DNA of 64,000 bases from Gimesia aquarii. Lineage in GTDB: Bacteria > Planctomycetota > Planctomycetia > Planctomycetales > Planctomycetaceae. The notes beneath the pieces were generated by a model. The model was not told the DNA's origin and ran no database searches. It saw only the letters and a program-made list of their open reading frames with translations. Numbering within the stretch: position 1 is the stretch's first letter; each line of letters opens with the position of its first letter. Made by a program: the position numbers and the translations under genes. The DNA lies in contig NZ_CP037422.1 in NCBI RefSeq assembly GCF_007748175.1, positions 4,210,327 to 4,274,326 of the forward strand. Direction: 5' to 3'. Shown one piece after another: positions 52,878 to 61,533 of this stretch.

Positions 52878-53852
52878 TTAGAATTCACCAATCACATTTC
52901 CATCTGCAATCGACAATAGATTCAGGTAGGTCGTTTGATCGATGTTCTCAGAGATGAAACGCACCGAACCATCGCCAAGCCCGACATGTACGCCACCGAC
53001 ATGGAAACTACGGGCCGCTTGACCTGAATTATCATCTGTATCATCAGGATTGTTTCGTTTATTAAAGTTATTATCACTCGTGTTGTTAGAAGCATATGGA
53101 GTTCGATCAGTAACCAGACTGGTATTGGGAGTCAAAACACCATTCTCATTCGTACCCGCGAATAGTGCTCCCGTGCACCAGCCCCAGGCACCTTTGTCAT
53201 CACCAGTACTCGTACCAGTAACAACTTCACCCAGCATAATCACATTGGTAGTCCCATCGGAAATGTCTCGGATTTTCGCTCCATACTGCCCGATGGCACT
53301 AAAGACCCCTCGCTCATTGTCATTGTTATAGTCAGCGATGTCTAAAGTCGATCCGGAACCAACAGATCCTGCATAGGTGATTTTTGAAAAGCCGTTGAAG
53401 TCTTGTGTGAGTAAGAAACGATCAATGCCTGGATGAGAGGGGCATCGTAATACAGAAATTTGGGCTTGTAAAACACTATCAGTCGTATTTGCATTCGCAC
53501 TGCGGGCTGGTAACGACATGTTGTAATTGTTGTACAAAGGAGCTTGATCAATAAACGGCAGAATTTGAACGACCCACGTGGTGCCCCAGTTAGCATCACG
53601 GCCGTTTGCAGGTGCAGAACCGACTCCATACCACACTGCACCGGGAGGAAATGTGCGGTGTGTATCATGATAATTATGCAATGCAACTCCAATTTGCTTC
53701 AAGCTATTTTTACAGGTACTGCGACGCGCTGCCTCGCGTGCTTGTTGTACTGCTGGCAATAAAAGTGCAATCAGAATCGCAATGATCGCTATCACCACCA
53801 GTAATTCGATTAGCGTAAAACCTCGTTTTTTCTGTACGTTCTTCGATCGCAT
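52878..53852 (-). CDS. DUF1559 type II pseudopilin-like protein
   Basis: A 324-residue protein. The ATG at 53852 (AGGGA 9 nt upstream) is preferred to the 50-codon longer frame, which places an unlikely segment before the prepilin motif [18 protein letters not shown]. The family marks [22 protein letters not shown] and [14 protein letters not shown] are present. It heads a short minus-strand unit with the helical lipoprotein. There is no GntR or sialidase gene attached, unlike the other plus-strand members in this window. Confidence 0.9.
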   Translation of the reverse strand: MRSKNVQKKRGFTLIELLVVIAIIAILIALLLPAVQQAREAARRSTCKNSLKQIGVALHNYHDTHRTFPPGAVWYGVGSAPANGRDANWGTTWVVQILPFIDQAPLYNNYNMSLPARSANANTTDSVLQAQISVLRCPSHPGIDRFLLTQDFNGFSKITYAGSVGSGSTLDIADYNNDNERGVFSAIGQYGAKIRDISDGTTNVIMLGEVVTGTSTGDDKGAWGWCTGALFAGTNENGVLTPNTSLVTDRTPYASNNTSDNNFNKRNNPDDTDDNSGQAARSFHVGGVHVGLGDGSVRFISENIDQTTYLNLLSIADGNVIGEF

Positions 53853-53905
53853 GAATGAATTCCCTGATAAATAATTTGAATAATAAAATGGCCCGGAGAC
53901 TAAGT

Positions 53906-53924
53906 TGGTCCTAAATAGGGACCA
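53906..53924. promoter_or_regulatory. Short palindrome upstream of the DUF1559 gene at 52878
   Basis: TGGTCC (53906-53911) and GGACCA (53919-53924) are perfect reverse complements with a 7-nt spacer, 54 nt ahead of the start codon. TGGTnnnACCA-like sites are often bound by GntR regulators, so this is a candidate operator. Evidence is only the sequence symmetry. Confidence 0.35.
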
Positions 53925-54901
53925 CACTAATACGCTTCTAATTGGTGGAAGCTGGCCCTGAAAAAAGTTTGAAAGCTTGAGGAAAAAAACAAATTCCGCC
54001 ACGTTGAGATATGCAATGAAACACTCTTCTTACTTTAACGTTACGGAAATTCTAGATTTTTTTTGGCACAGGCAACAAATACAATGAATCTTTTGTGACT
54101 GCTCACCCAAAAACTATTACATGTTGAGCAAATTTAAAAAAACTCTGTATAAAAAGTAATAAAAATAGAAGCTCCAAAAACATTTATATGTAAATTCTAA
54201 TCCTATACATTACACTAAACAGAACAGTACTCTTACTTGCCTTCCTTAATAAAAAACTCAGCTTTATCGAATCAAACCTTATTTAATAAAAAGAGAGAAC
54301 CGAATTGATCGCATATATAAGATGAAAAATGCTTCTATCATTCTGTGAATCAAAAAACACACTCGTGCAACTTCTGCTTAAAATGAAGTGTTATACCCTG
54401 AGAGACACTTCAGACACTTCCCTCCCTGTAAGTACATTGAACATTCGACGTAAAATTTCTTTACGTACAAAACTAACTTGAACATAGTATAAGGAGGGTT
54501 TCAGCTCTTTCCCTGAAAGTGTAACTGTGTTTAAAATCTTCCCCTCGCTCAAACCATTTCATTACATTACGACATTCACAATTCAAAATAGTTCCGATCA
54601 TAATCAGGCAAAATTAGCTCTGTTGATAATCCTAAAATCATTACTGCATCTAGTTTCTACGATGATCTAACCAGGTAATAACCGATTTTTTGATAACCAA
54701 TTCATCTTGCTGATAACAGGAGAACAAAAACAAGAAAAAAGACCCAATGTAATTAAGTCCCTCTACTCTACTTTTATATTGAATCTAATTTCTTCCAAAC
54801 CAATTCTTACCATAATCGAGGCACTACTCATTTAATGAGACGATTTGAGAGAGCGGTTGGTATCTATCGTACGCGCTACAGCTGAAGGAGTACCACAAAG
54901 C
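53925..54901. other. Long AT-rich divergent spacer
   Basis: Almost 1 kb without a supported gene separates the minus-strand DUF1559 gene from the hybrid kinase. It contains an inverted repeat ACGTAAA-N5-TTTACGT (54448-54466) and a direct repeat of GACACTTC near 54404-54420. GGAGGG occurs near 54494 but no ORF follows it. A small RNA or several promoters could be housed here; nothing definite was seen. Confidence 0.4.
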
Positions 54902-56443
54902 ATGACCAAGCCTCAAGTCTCACTTTTGCCGTTAGAAAATCTTATCACAGAGATTGAGCATTCAACCGTTTCGAATCTCAATCAAGCCCTATCGGATATG
55001 CATCTTCTCGCTGATATGCAGTTGCTAAGCGAGCAGGAATGCCAGACAAAAGCACAACCCAAAACATGTCATGAGACGGTACTTTCAAATTGTACACTGG
55101 CACTGAATCATCTTCAGTCGACACTCACCAGAATGAAAGAGGAAGTGCATCAACTAAGCCGCCAGTTTGATGACAACAAAAGCAAGCCTCAGAAATCAGA
55201 CAATCCCCCAATCGGCGATAAGGCAGATTCTGAGCAAGAATCAACGAACGGTACCATTCAGTCTCGGAGTGAGTTTCTTGCTAACATGAGTCATGAAATC
55301 CGGACTCCCATGACAGCAATACTGGGTTTTAGTGAGCTACTGGAAAATAAAGATCTCACCGCCTCACAACATTCAAAAGCGGTCCAGACAATCCAACGTA
55401 ACGGCCGCTATTTACTGGATTTGGTCAACGATATTCTTGACCTTTCTCGAGTTGAAGCGGGGAAATTTGAAATTGAAAAACGAAAGACAAATCCCGCAAG
55501 AATGCTCCTTGAAATAAAGGAGTTCTTAAATCATCGAGCATCGGCACAAAACAACAAACTCTTGATTGAACTTCAAGGTAAGATTCCTCAGTTCATTCAT
55601 ACTGATCCCACGCGGCTCAAACAAGCGCTGGTTAATCTAACCGAAAATGCAATCAAATTTACAAAGCATGGCACGATCCGGATCACTGTTGAACATGACC
55701 CACAGCAGCAGCGACTCTACTTCTATGTAACCGATACCGGAATTGGCATTCCAATGAATCAATTACAGCACATCTTTCAGCCGTTTGGTCAAGTCGATTC
55801 ATCTCTGACACGAAAACAAAGTGGAATCGGTCTGGGATTAACGATGGCTCAACGCATTGCCAAAACGCTGGACGGCGATGTGAATGTTGAAAGTACGTAT
55901 CGTAAAGGGAGCAAATTCACGTTCCACATTGCGACGGGAGATCTGTCAGGCGTGGAAATGGTAACGTCTCTTGATTGCGATAAAGTACGCAAATCAACGC
56001 CCATGGAATATTCCGCCAACAGCAAAATTAATGGGCGAATTCTGTTAGTGGAAGATCGACCGGATAATCAACATCTGATCCGATTTATTTTGACAAAAGC
56101 GGGAGCAGAGGTCACGATTGCCCACAACGGTAAAGAAGGAATGGAACTCGCGTTGATAGAACTGCAAACCAAGAATCCATTCGACCTGATCTTAATGGAT
56201 ATGCAGATGCCAATTATGGATGGCTACGAGGCCACCCAGGTTCTTCGTAATGCTGGTTATAAAGGTCAAATTGTTGCATTAACTTCTGAAGTGAGGGATG
56301 CCAAGCTCGACAAATGTCTGTCAGCAGGCTTCGATGGTTTTTTGCCGAAACCTATTGATCGTAAAACCTTCATTCCAGAGATCGCTGCGCGGATGAGTCT
56401 GACATTAAAAACCGATCAAAATCAGCACCCGCAAGTCGCTTAA
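54902..56443 (+). CDS. Soluble hybrid histidine kinase with receiver domain
   Basis: A 513-residue protein from the ATG at 54902 (AAGGAG 11 nt upstream; a TTG at 54845 is possible). No membrane segment is present. Residues about 1-115 are helical, coiled-coil-like (LNHLQSTLTRMKEEVHQLSRQF). HisKA has phospho-acceptor His131 in MSHEIRTPM. HATPase_c shows NLTENAIKF, DTGIGIP and GIGLGLTMAQRI. The receiver domain (about 378-495) has phospho-acceptor Asp433 in LILMDMQMP, conserved Thr in VALTSEV and Lys in FLPKPID. It probably senses a cytoplasmic signal. No separate response regulator or Hpt gene is adjacent, so its output is unknown. Confidence 0.9.
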   Translation: MTKPQVSLLPLENLITEIEHSTVSNLNQALSDMHLLADMQLLSEQECQTKAQPKTCHETVLSNCTLALNHLQSTLTRMKEEVHQLSRQFDDNKSKPQKSDNPPIGDKADSEQESTNGTIQSRSEFLANMSHEIRTPMTAILGFSELLENKDLTASQHSKAVQTIQRNGRYLLDLVNDILDLSRVEAGKFEIEKRKTNPARMLLEIKEFLNHRASAQNNKLLIELQGKIPQFIHTDPTRLKQALVNLTENAIKFTKHGTIRITVEHDPQQQRLYFYVTDTGIGIPMNQLQHIFQPFGQVDSSLTRKQSGIGLGLTMAQRIAKTLDGDVNVESTYRKGSKFTFHIATGDLSGVEMVTSLDCDKVRKSTPMEYSANSKINGRILLVEDRPDNQHLIRFILTKAGAEVTIAHNGKEGMELALIELQTKNPFDLILMDMQMPIMDGYEATQVLRNAGYKGQIVALTSEVRDAKLDKCLSAGFDGFLPKPIDRKTFIPEIAARMSLTLKTDQNQHPQVA

Positions 56444-56742
56444 TAAGAGTATCCTTCGCGATCTCTCTCCAATCCGAAATGGGAAATGACACGTTTCAAC
56501 TGGGTGATGAATACTGTTACTTTGTGAGTTGTCAATTTCCGACTTTTGCTGACTCAAACGAGCTTGCTATTTGGTATACTCGTATTTACATTAGAAAGTT
56601 AAGAAAAGTAATTTCCTCTTCGTTTTCGTGAACAGACCATGTCCGTTTACACTGCAAAATCAAGGGGAAGCTCTCGAGAATGAAAAGACTCTTTTAGCAA
56701 CCAGGTCAAAAAAGTCTGATCCAAATGACAAGGAATTGTTCC

Positions 56743-58176
56743 ATGAACCAGAGCCAGAAACTGGAGTCTCCTTCAAAAAAAATGCGCGGCCTGAGTCGTT
56801 TGTTTGTTTTCCAAATCTGTCTGCTGTCAATCAACTTTTGTGGCCTTACCAGTCATGAACTCTCTGCTGCAGAAAACTGGAAAGTGGGTATCGCCAAAGC
56901 AATCATTACTCCTGAAAAAGGAGTTTGGCTCGCCGGCTATGGGTCGGCAAGAGCCCCCGAAGGAAAACTGCATGATATCTGGATGAAAGCGCTGGCACTA
57001 GAAGATAGCCAGGGACATCGCGCCGTGTTAATCACCAGTGATTTTCAAGGCGTTCCTAAAATGATGAGCGATCGCGTCTTTGCACAAATCAAGAACCAGT
57101 TTGGACTTCAGCGTAAACAAATCATGTTTACATTCTCACACAATCATTGTGGGCCGCGTTTAGGTGATGATCTTTACGACTACTACCCGACCACTCCAAT
57201 GCAGGACAAACTGGTTGATGAATACACGGATGCCATGGTAAACAAGACGGTCGAAATGATCGGACAGGCACTCACCAACCTTGCCCCCGCCAGTTTGAAG
57301 ATGGGAACAGGCCACACCACGTTTGCAGTCAATCGCCGTAACAATCGCGAAGCCGATATTCCCGCTCTCTTAAAAGCAGGTAAGAAACTTGTCGGACCCG
57401 TAGATCACTCTGTCCCCGTCATGACCGTTATGCGACCTGATGGAAAATTGGACGCCGTACTGTTTGGATACGCCTGTCATCCCACAACGCTCAGTTTCAA
57501 AAAAATATGTGGTGATTACCCCGGCTATGCACAAATAGAAATCGAGAAAAACCACCCGGGTGTCACTGCCATGTTCGTCAATACATGTGGAGGGGATCAG
57601 AACCCCCTTCCTCGTCGAACGGTAGAACTCTGCGAAAAATATGGACACATGCTAGCCGTTGCAGTAGAAGAAACTTTGAAAAAATCGCTCAGACCCATTT
57701 CTCCTGATTTAAAGATGGCGTTTGAATATGTCGAACTCCCGTATCTGAAAGTGGTCACGCGCAAGGACCTGGAAGCGGATACCAAAAGCAATAATGCCAT
57801 CAAAAAGCGCTGGGCGGCTCGTCTTCTGAAAAAGCTGGATCAAGGTGAAACGTTCCCAGGTTCCTACCCTTACCCGATCCATGTATGGCGACTCGGTAAA
57901 GACACCCTGATGATCGGTATGGGCGCTGAAACCGTTGTGGATTATGCACTCCGTTTTAAAAGAGAGTTTGGACCGAACACCTGGGTCTGCGGTTATGCAG
58001 ATGATATGATCTCTTATATTCCTTCAAAACGTGTTTGGCTGGAAGGGGGCTACGAAGGTGGCTCAAACCTTTATGAGTATGGGAGACCCGCTTATCGTTG
58101 GGGACCCAATACAGAAGCGCTGATTTCCGCTTCCGTTCACAGGCTGGTCAAAGAAGTAGATCCCAAGCAAGATTAA
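56743..58176 (+). CDS. Neutral ceramidase-like secreted hydrolase
   Basis: A 477-residue protein. The ATG at 56743 has AAGGA 8 nt upstream; ATG 56725 and 56782 are alternatives. A signal peptide (LFVFQICLLSINFCGLTSHELSAAE) precedes the catalytic region. The fold marks of neutral/alkaline ceramidase N-domain proteins are there: GIAKAIITPEKGVWLAGYG, VLITSDFQGVP, FSHNHCGPRLG (zinc His pair), GYACHPTTLS and NTCGGDQNP. In true ceramidases a Ser follows the Gly-Asp of the last motif; here Gln-Asn takes its place. The protein may therefore hydrolyse another amide or ester. It is monocistronic, separated by 25 nt from the converging DapA-like gene. Confidence 0.8.
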   Translation: MNQSQKLESPSKKMRGLSRLFVFQICLLSINFCGLTSHELSAAENWKVGIAKAIITPEKGVWLAGYGSARAPEGKLHDIWMKALALEDSQGHRAVLITSDFQGVPKMMSDRVFAQIKNQFGLQRKQIMFTFSHNHCGPRLGDDLYDYYPTTPMQDKLVDEYTDAMVNKTVEMIGQALTNLAPASLKMGTGHTTFAVNRRNNREADIPALLKAGKKLVGPVDHSVPVMTVMRPDGKLDAVLFGYACHPTTLSFKKICGDYPGYAQIEIEKNHPGVTAMFVNTCGGDQNPLPRRTVELCEKYGHMLAVAVEETLKKSLRPISPDLKMAFEYVELPYLKVVTRKDLEADTKSNNAIKKRWAARLLKKLDQGETFPGSYPYPIHVWRLGKDTLMIGMGAETVVDYALRFKREFGPNTWVCGYADDMISYIPSKRVWLEGGYEGGSNLYEYGRPAYRWGPNTEALISASVHRLVKEVDPKQD

Positions 58177-58200
58177 GAGACTAACTCGAATCAGATTTCA

Positions 58201-59115
58201 TCAAGCTTCTACGGGAGAGATTGATTTTCCAGCGAAGATTTTCTGAACATGAGGCTCCTCTGTCAGCAACACTTGCTCATGTGCAGTTAAAGCACGCATC
58301 GGTCGAGGTGCAAAGTTACCCGGAATACCGCGCATATTCATTAAAGCTGTAACAGTTGAAAAGAGAGGAGCTGAAAATGATTGCAAAAATGAGAGCAATC
58401 CGGACAGATCCCGCTGTACCGTTGATAGCGTTACCCAATCTTCTGCCTCAGTTGCCGCTACCATTTTCTTAATCCATTCTGGCACCAGAATATACACGCC
58501 GTCCAGATGTTCGCTGACGCCAGACCGTAACAGAACATCCATTAAATGAGGTTGCGCCACTATCACACGAAACTGCTCACTGAGTGAATCGATCACCGGA
58601 CGAATCGTCACAAAATGATCTGAGCATTTAATTCCTCGAATATTAGGATGCTCAGCCAGCTTCAATACGGTTTCCACTTCCAGTTTTGTTCCCGTCGTCT
58701 GAGGTAGATCATACAAAAATAATGGCTTGGAACTCAGGTCTGCTAACGACAAATAATAATCGACCAAGTCTTCCTGACCGAATTGGACAAAAAAGGGAGA
58801 GATCACAACCACCCCATCAATAGACAGATCCTCCACCATTCGAATGCGATCTCGTGTCCGCACAAAGCTGGTATCTCCCACACCCACAAGTAACTCTGCA
58901 CGGCCTTTAGTAAATTGAACACTCTGTTCTACAAGCTGTCGATAGGTCTCATCTGACAAAAGCTGCATCAACCCCATCGTACCACCCACTAAAAAACCAT
59001 TGATCCCATGAGCCAATTGATCATGAATCTGTGCTTCCATTCCTGTTACATGCAAATCTTCTTCTGCTGTCAGCGGTGTCCCTAGTGCGGTAATCATTTT
59101 GACAGATTGTATCAT
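58201..59115 (-). CDS. DapA/NanA-family class I aldolase/lyase
   Basis: A 304-residue TIM-barrel protein from the ATG at 59115; the longer frame overlaps the preceding gene. The Schiff-base lysine is in IRGIKCSD and the catalytic tyrosine in FLYDLPQTTG. The usual GTTGE pyruvate-binding motif of DapA reads GTMGL here, so the second Thr and the Glu are replaced. This argues against lysine biosynthesis and for a catabolic lyase on a 2-oxo acid, such as a keto-deoxy sugar acid or a sialic-acid relative (inference). It follows the threonine-synthase-like gene by 35 nt, and both are divergent from GntR gene C. Confidence 0.82.
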   Translation of the reverse strand: MIQSVKMITALGTPLTAEEDLHVTGMEAQIHDQLAHGINGFLVGGTMGLMQLLSDETYRQLVEQSVQFTKGRAELLVGVGDTSFVRTRDRIRMVEDLSIDGVVVISPFFVQFGQEDLVDYYLSLADLSSKPLFLYDLPQTTGTKLEVETVLKLAEHPNIRGIKCSDHFVTIRPVIDSLSEQFRVIVAQPHLMDVLLRSGVSEHLDGVYILVPEWIKKMVAATEAEDWVTLSTVQRDLSGLLSFLQSFSAPLFSTVTALMNMRGIPGNFAPRPMRALTAHEQVLLTEEPHVQKIFAGKSISPVEA

Positions 59116-59150
59116 ATTAAGTGACTTTCTTTGTGTTGAATGCCGAGTGA

Positions 59151-60203
59151 TTAAGAAGTTTGTTTGATGAACTCTGATAGCGTAACGACCGGGCAGGTGT
59201 TTGAAGCCAGCATCCGATCTATTGAAGCCTGATCCTTGAATCCCGTCCCCGTAATGAGGCAAACCACGGTTTGCTCACGCTCTATCTTTCCTTCCGCGAC
59301 GGCCTGCAAGACTCCTGCCAATGAAACCGCAGCCGCTGGCTCACAAAAAATGCCTTCCTGACGTGCCAGTTGCGACTGTACCTCATACACGAATTCATCT
59401 TCGACAAGATAACCAGAGCCACCAGTTCGCCTGCAAGCCGCAATGACTTCGTTTCCATCCAGCACACTGGCAACCTGTAGTCCACCAATTTCTGTCGTGC
59501 TCTGGCAGGGTTGAGCGTGATCAAATCCCTCCCGTAAGGGACCAGCAATCGTATTATTACCCGTCGGTTGAACACAGTGCATGGCAGGCAGGTCGGTTAT
59601 TTTTTTCTGTTTCAGTACCGCTTCAAAGCCCCGAAAAACAGCCAGAATCAGCCCCCCGCCCCCCGCACAACTAAAGACATGCTCAATAGGACGTTGTAAT
59701 TGCTCTGATTGACTTACAAGTTCCTGACCGATTGTCTCAACCCCCAGCATGCTGACGGGACTAAATTGATAACTGCTGATCTGAAGTTGCGCATCGGAGG
59801 CCGATCCGATCTGCTTCAGATACTCAAAAGTGTCCCTGGTAATTTCTGGATCGGCTCCAAAATCGCGAATCTTCCAGATTTCTGCACCGTAGGCCAGCAT
59901 CTGTTTCAGTTTGTTTTCCGGTGCGCCAATAAACACTGCAACCTGACATTTCATTCCCGCAGCAGCACTATAAGCGGCCAGCGCAGAACCGGCATTTCCG
60001 CTGGAAGAGGTTAGAATGCGTTGCTTCCCATTTAACTGCATGTCAGAAATCGCAGCAGCGGCAAACCGATCTTTATAAGACCCTGTGGGATTGACAGTTT
60101 CCAATTTAAAATACAAATGCTGCAGCCCCACATCAGGACCAATGCGGCGCGAACGTAAGAGAGGTGTTTGCCCTTCGCCCAAAGTAAAATGTTTTGAATC
60201 CAT
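59151..60203 (-). CDS. Threonine synthase-like PLP enzyme
   Basis: A 350-residue fold-type II PLP enzyme with AGGGA upstream of its ATG. The cofactor lysine is in NPTGSYKDRFA, followed by LTSSSGNAGSALAAYSAAAG (substrate loop), SCAGGGGLILAVFRG (phosphate-binding glycines) and CEPAAAVSLAGVLQAVAEG. It is a little short of classical threonine synthase, and may be a dehydratase or ammonia-lyase variant. Pairing with a DapA-like gene and a divergent GntR regulator points to degradation of a hydroxy-amino acid or amino sugar acid rather than threonine biosynthesis. The substrate is not known. Confidence 0.75.
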   Translation of the reverse strand: MDSKHFTLGEGQTPLLRSRRIGPDVGLQHLYFKLETVNPTGSYKDRFAAAAISDMQLNGKQRILTSSSGNAGSALAAYSAAAGMKCQVAVFIGAPENKLKQMLAYGAEIWKIRDFGADPEITRDTFEYLKQIGSASDAQLQISSYQFSPVSMLGVETIGQELVSQSEQLQRPIEHVFSCAGGGGLILAVFRGFEAVLKQKKITDLPAMHCVQPTGNNTIAGPLREGFDHAQPCQSTTEIGGLQVASVLDGNEVIAACRRTGGSGYLVEDEFVYEVQSQLARQEGIFCEPAAAVSLAGVLQAVAEGKIEREQTVVCLITGTGFKDQASIDRMLASNTCPVVTLSEFIKQTS

Positions 60204-60328
60204 ATACCATTCCCTGGTAAGAAATCAGCGATTCATTGATGCCAACGACATCAAATTAGACCAAAGCAATTTACATCAGAGTTAGATTCAAAACATCAGT
60301 AATCTTGATCAAAACAGTATGAATAGCC

Positions 60329-60375
60329 TTGACGTACATTTTATCAGTTATATGATAATAATTTCAATTATCATA
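60329..60375 (+). promoter_or_regulatory. Promoter with inverted repeat over the -10, GntR gene C
   Basis: TTGACG (60329-60334), a 16-nt spacer and TATGAT (60351-60356) make a promoter toward the GntR gene. TATGATAAT (60351-60359) and ATTATCATA (60367-60375) are perfect reverse complements with a 7-nt spacer, so the left arm contains the -10. It also lies upstream of the minus-strand threonine-synthase-like gene and could regulate both directions. Confidence 0.65.
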
Positions 60376-60517
60376 CAATCTAGTATTTTATAGTATAAAA
60401 ATTCATTTGAAGCAATAATCCCAATCTCATGTTTTTGAACGTGATTTCAGAAAATCGCATTTCATTGCCTGTCTCTCAGAGATTCACGATAACGCGTATA
60501 AGAAAGTCGTCGTTAAA

Positions 60518-61237
60518 ATGAAGATTTCGCAGGATGCCCGACAAGTTAATGCAACAAAAACACTCAGTGCGGAACTGGCTGATCGCCTGTGTGAAAGAAT
60601 CCGTACGGACCGGCTTGCCCCTGGTGCACGCCTGGGAACAGAGGCCGATCTAGCCGATCAATTTGGTGTCTCGCGGACCGTGGTACGTGAGGCCATCGGA
60701 TCACTGAGAGGCTTGGGAGTTGTGACGGGACGACAAGGTCTGGGGCTTTGTGTAGCAGAAGCAGATAACTTTTCCTCTGTCTTGCGGAAGGCTCTGGTAC
60801 CACAGGTCGCCAGCCCCCAAGGATTATGTGAACTACAGCAACTGCGTGCCGTGATCGAAATTGGTTCTATCGCACTGGCAGTAGAACGGATCACATCTGA
60901 AGAAATCATTCGCTTACAGACTATCGTTGCCGAGATGAAGCGAGTGATGAAAAACCTTAAGAAAGACGAAGCAGGAACGAGTAAAGCCTATAAAGAAATG
61001 GACTGCCTGTTTCACCAGACTATTCTTGCCGCTTCACATGGCAGTTTTGTGAAACAGTTCCACGGAGTATTGCTGGATTACTTTCACGCAGGTGAATTTT
61101 ACGGCCGCATTCCCACACTAAAAGGACTCCGGGAGCATGAAAAGATTGCCAATGCCATTGCTGATCGGGATACAGATAAAGCAACAAAACACTTAACGGA
61201 ACATTTACAAACTCAGTTAAAAGCTCCGAGTGAATGA
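60518..61237 (+). CDS. GntR-family regulator, FCD type (module C)
   Basis: A 239-residue regulator. The winged helix is at residues about 15-78 (ELADRLCERIRTDRLAPGARLGTEADLADQFGVSRTVVREAIGSLRGLGVVTGRQGLGLCV). The FCD domain (about 90-235) has LCELQQLRAVIEIGSIALAV, EMDCLFHQTILAASHG and HEKIANAIADRDTDKATKHL with His/Asp metal-binding residues. It is divergent from the threonine-synthase-like/DapA-like pair and precedes a DUF1559/lipoprotein/sialidase series by about 300 nt. The likely targets are both. Effector unknown, though FCD proteins usually bind acidic metabolites. Confidence 0.88.
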   Translation: MKISQDARQVNATKTLSAELADRLCERIRTDRLAPGARLGTEADLADQFGVSRTVVREAIGSLRGLGVVTGRQGLGLCVAEADNFSSVLRKALVPQVASPQGLCELQQLRAVIEIGSIALAVERITSEEIIRLQTIVAEMKRVMKNLKKDEAGTSKAYKEMDCLFHQTILAASHGSFVKQFHGVLLDYFHAGEFYGRIPTLKGLREHEKIANAIADRDTDKATKHLTEHLQTQLKAPSE

Positions 61238-61384
61238 TACTAAAAAGCCCCTCTTTATTATATCAAAATAGATTTAACACTCGTGCAGACCATCAGACAC
61301 TTGACTGAATGCGAGCGTTCTGATTGAGACTTAAAGTCAAATACGGCAGAGCACGTCAAAATGGTGAACCCTAATCTGGTAAAT

Positions 61385-61403
61385 ACCATTAATCATTAAT
61401 GGT
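61385..61403. promoter_or_regulatory. 19-bp palindrome ahead of the module C DUF1559 gene
   Basis: ACCATTAATCATTAATGGT has perfect 8-bp arms around TCA. It lies about 130 nt before the DUF1559 start codon, in a 296-nt spacer. It differs from the inverted repeat at the GntR gene C promoter, so either another regulator binds it or the site is part of a different control layer. Confidence 0.45.
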
Positions 61404-61533
61404 GAAACATCGTTTGTCATAGAAAACAGTCTGATGACTGACAACATTTATTATTCAGAGATCATATGCGTCTAGATACAAAGATTATATTTATCGTATT
61501 GCGTTCTTTCCCCGTTTTGATGGAGATGAAACA

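Noticed and set aside
58201..60203. Lysine/threonine biosynthesis operon (dapA-thrC)
   Set aside because: The DapA pyruvate loop is altered (GTMGL), and the pair is divergent from a catabolic-type FCD regulator, so biosynthesis is less likely.
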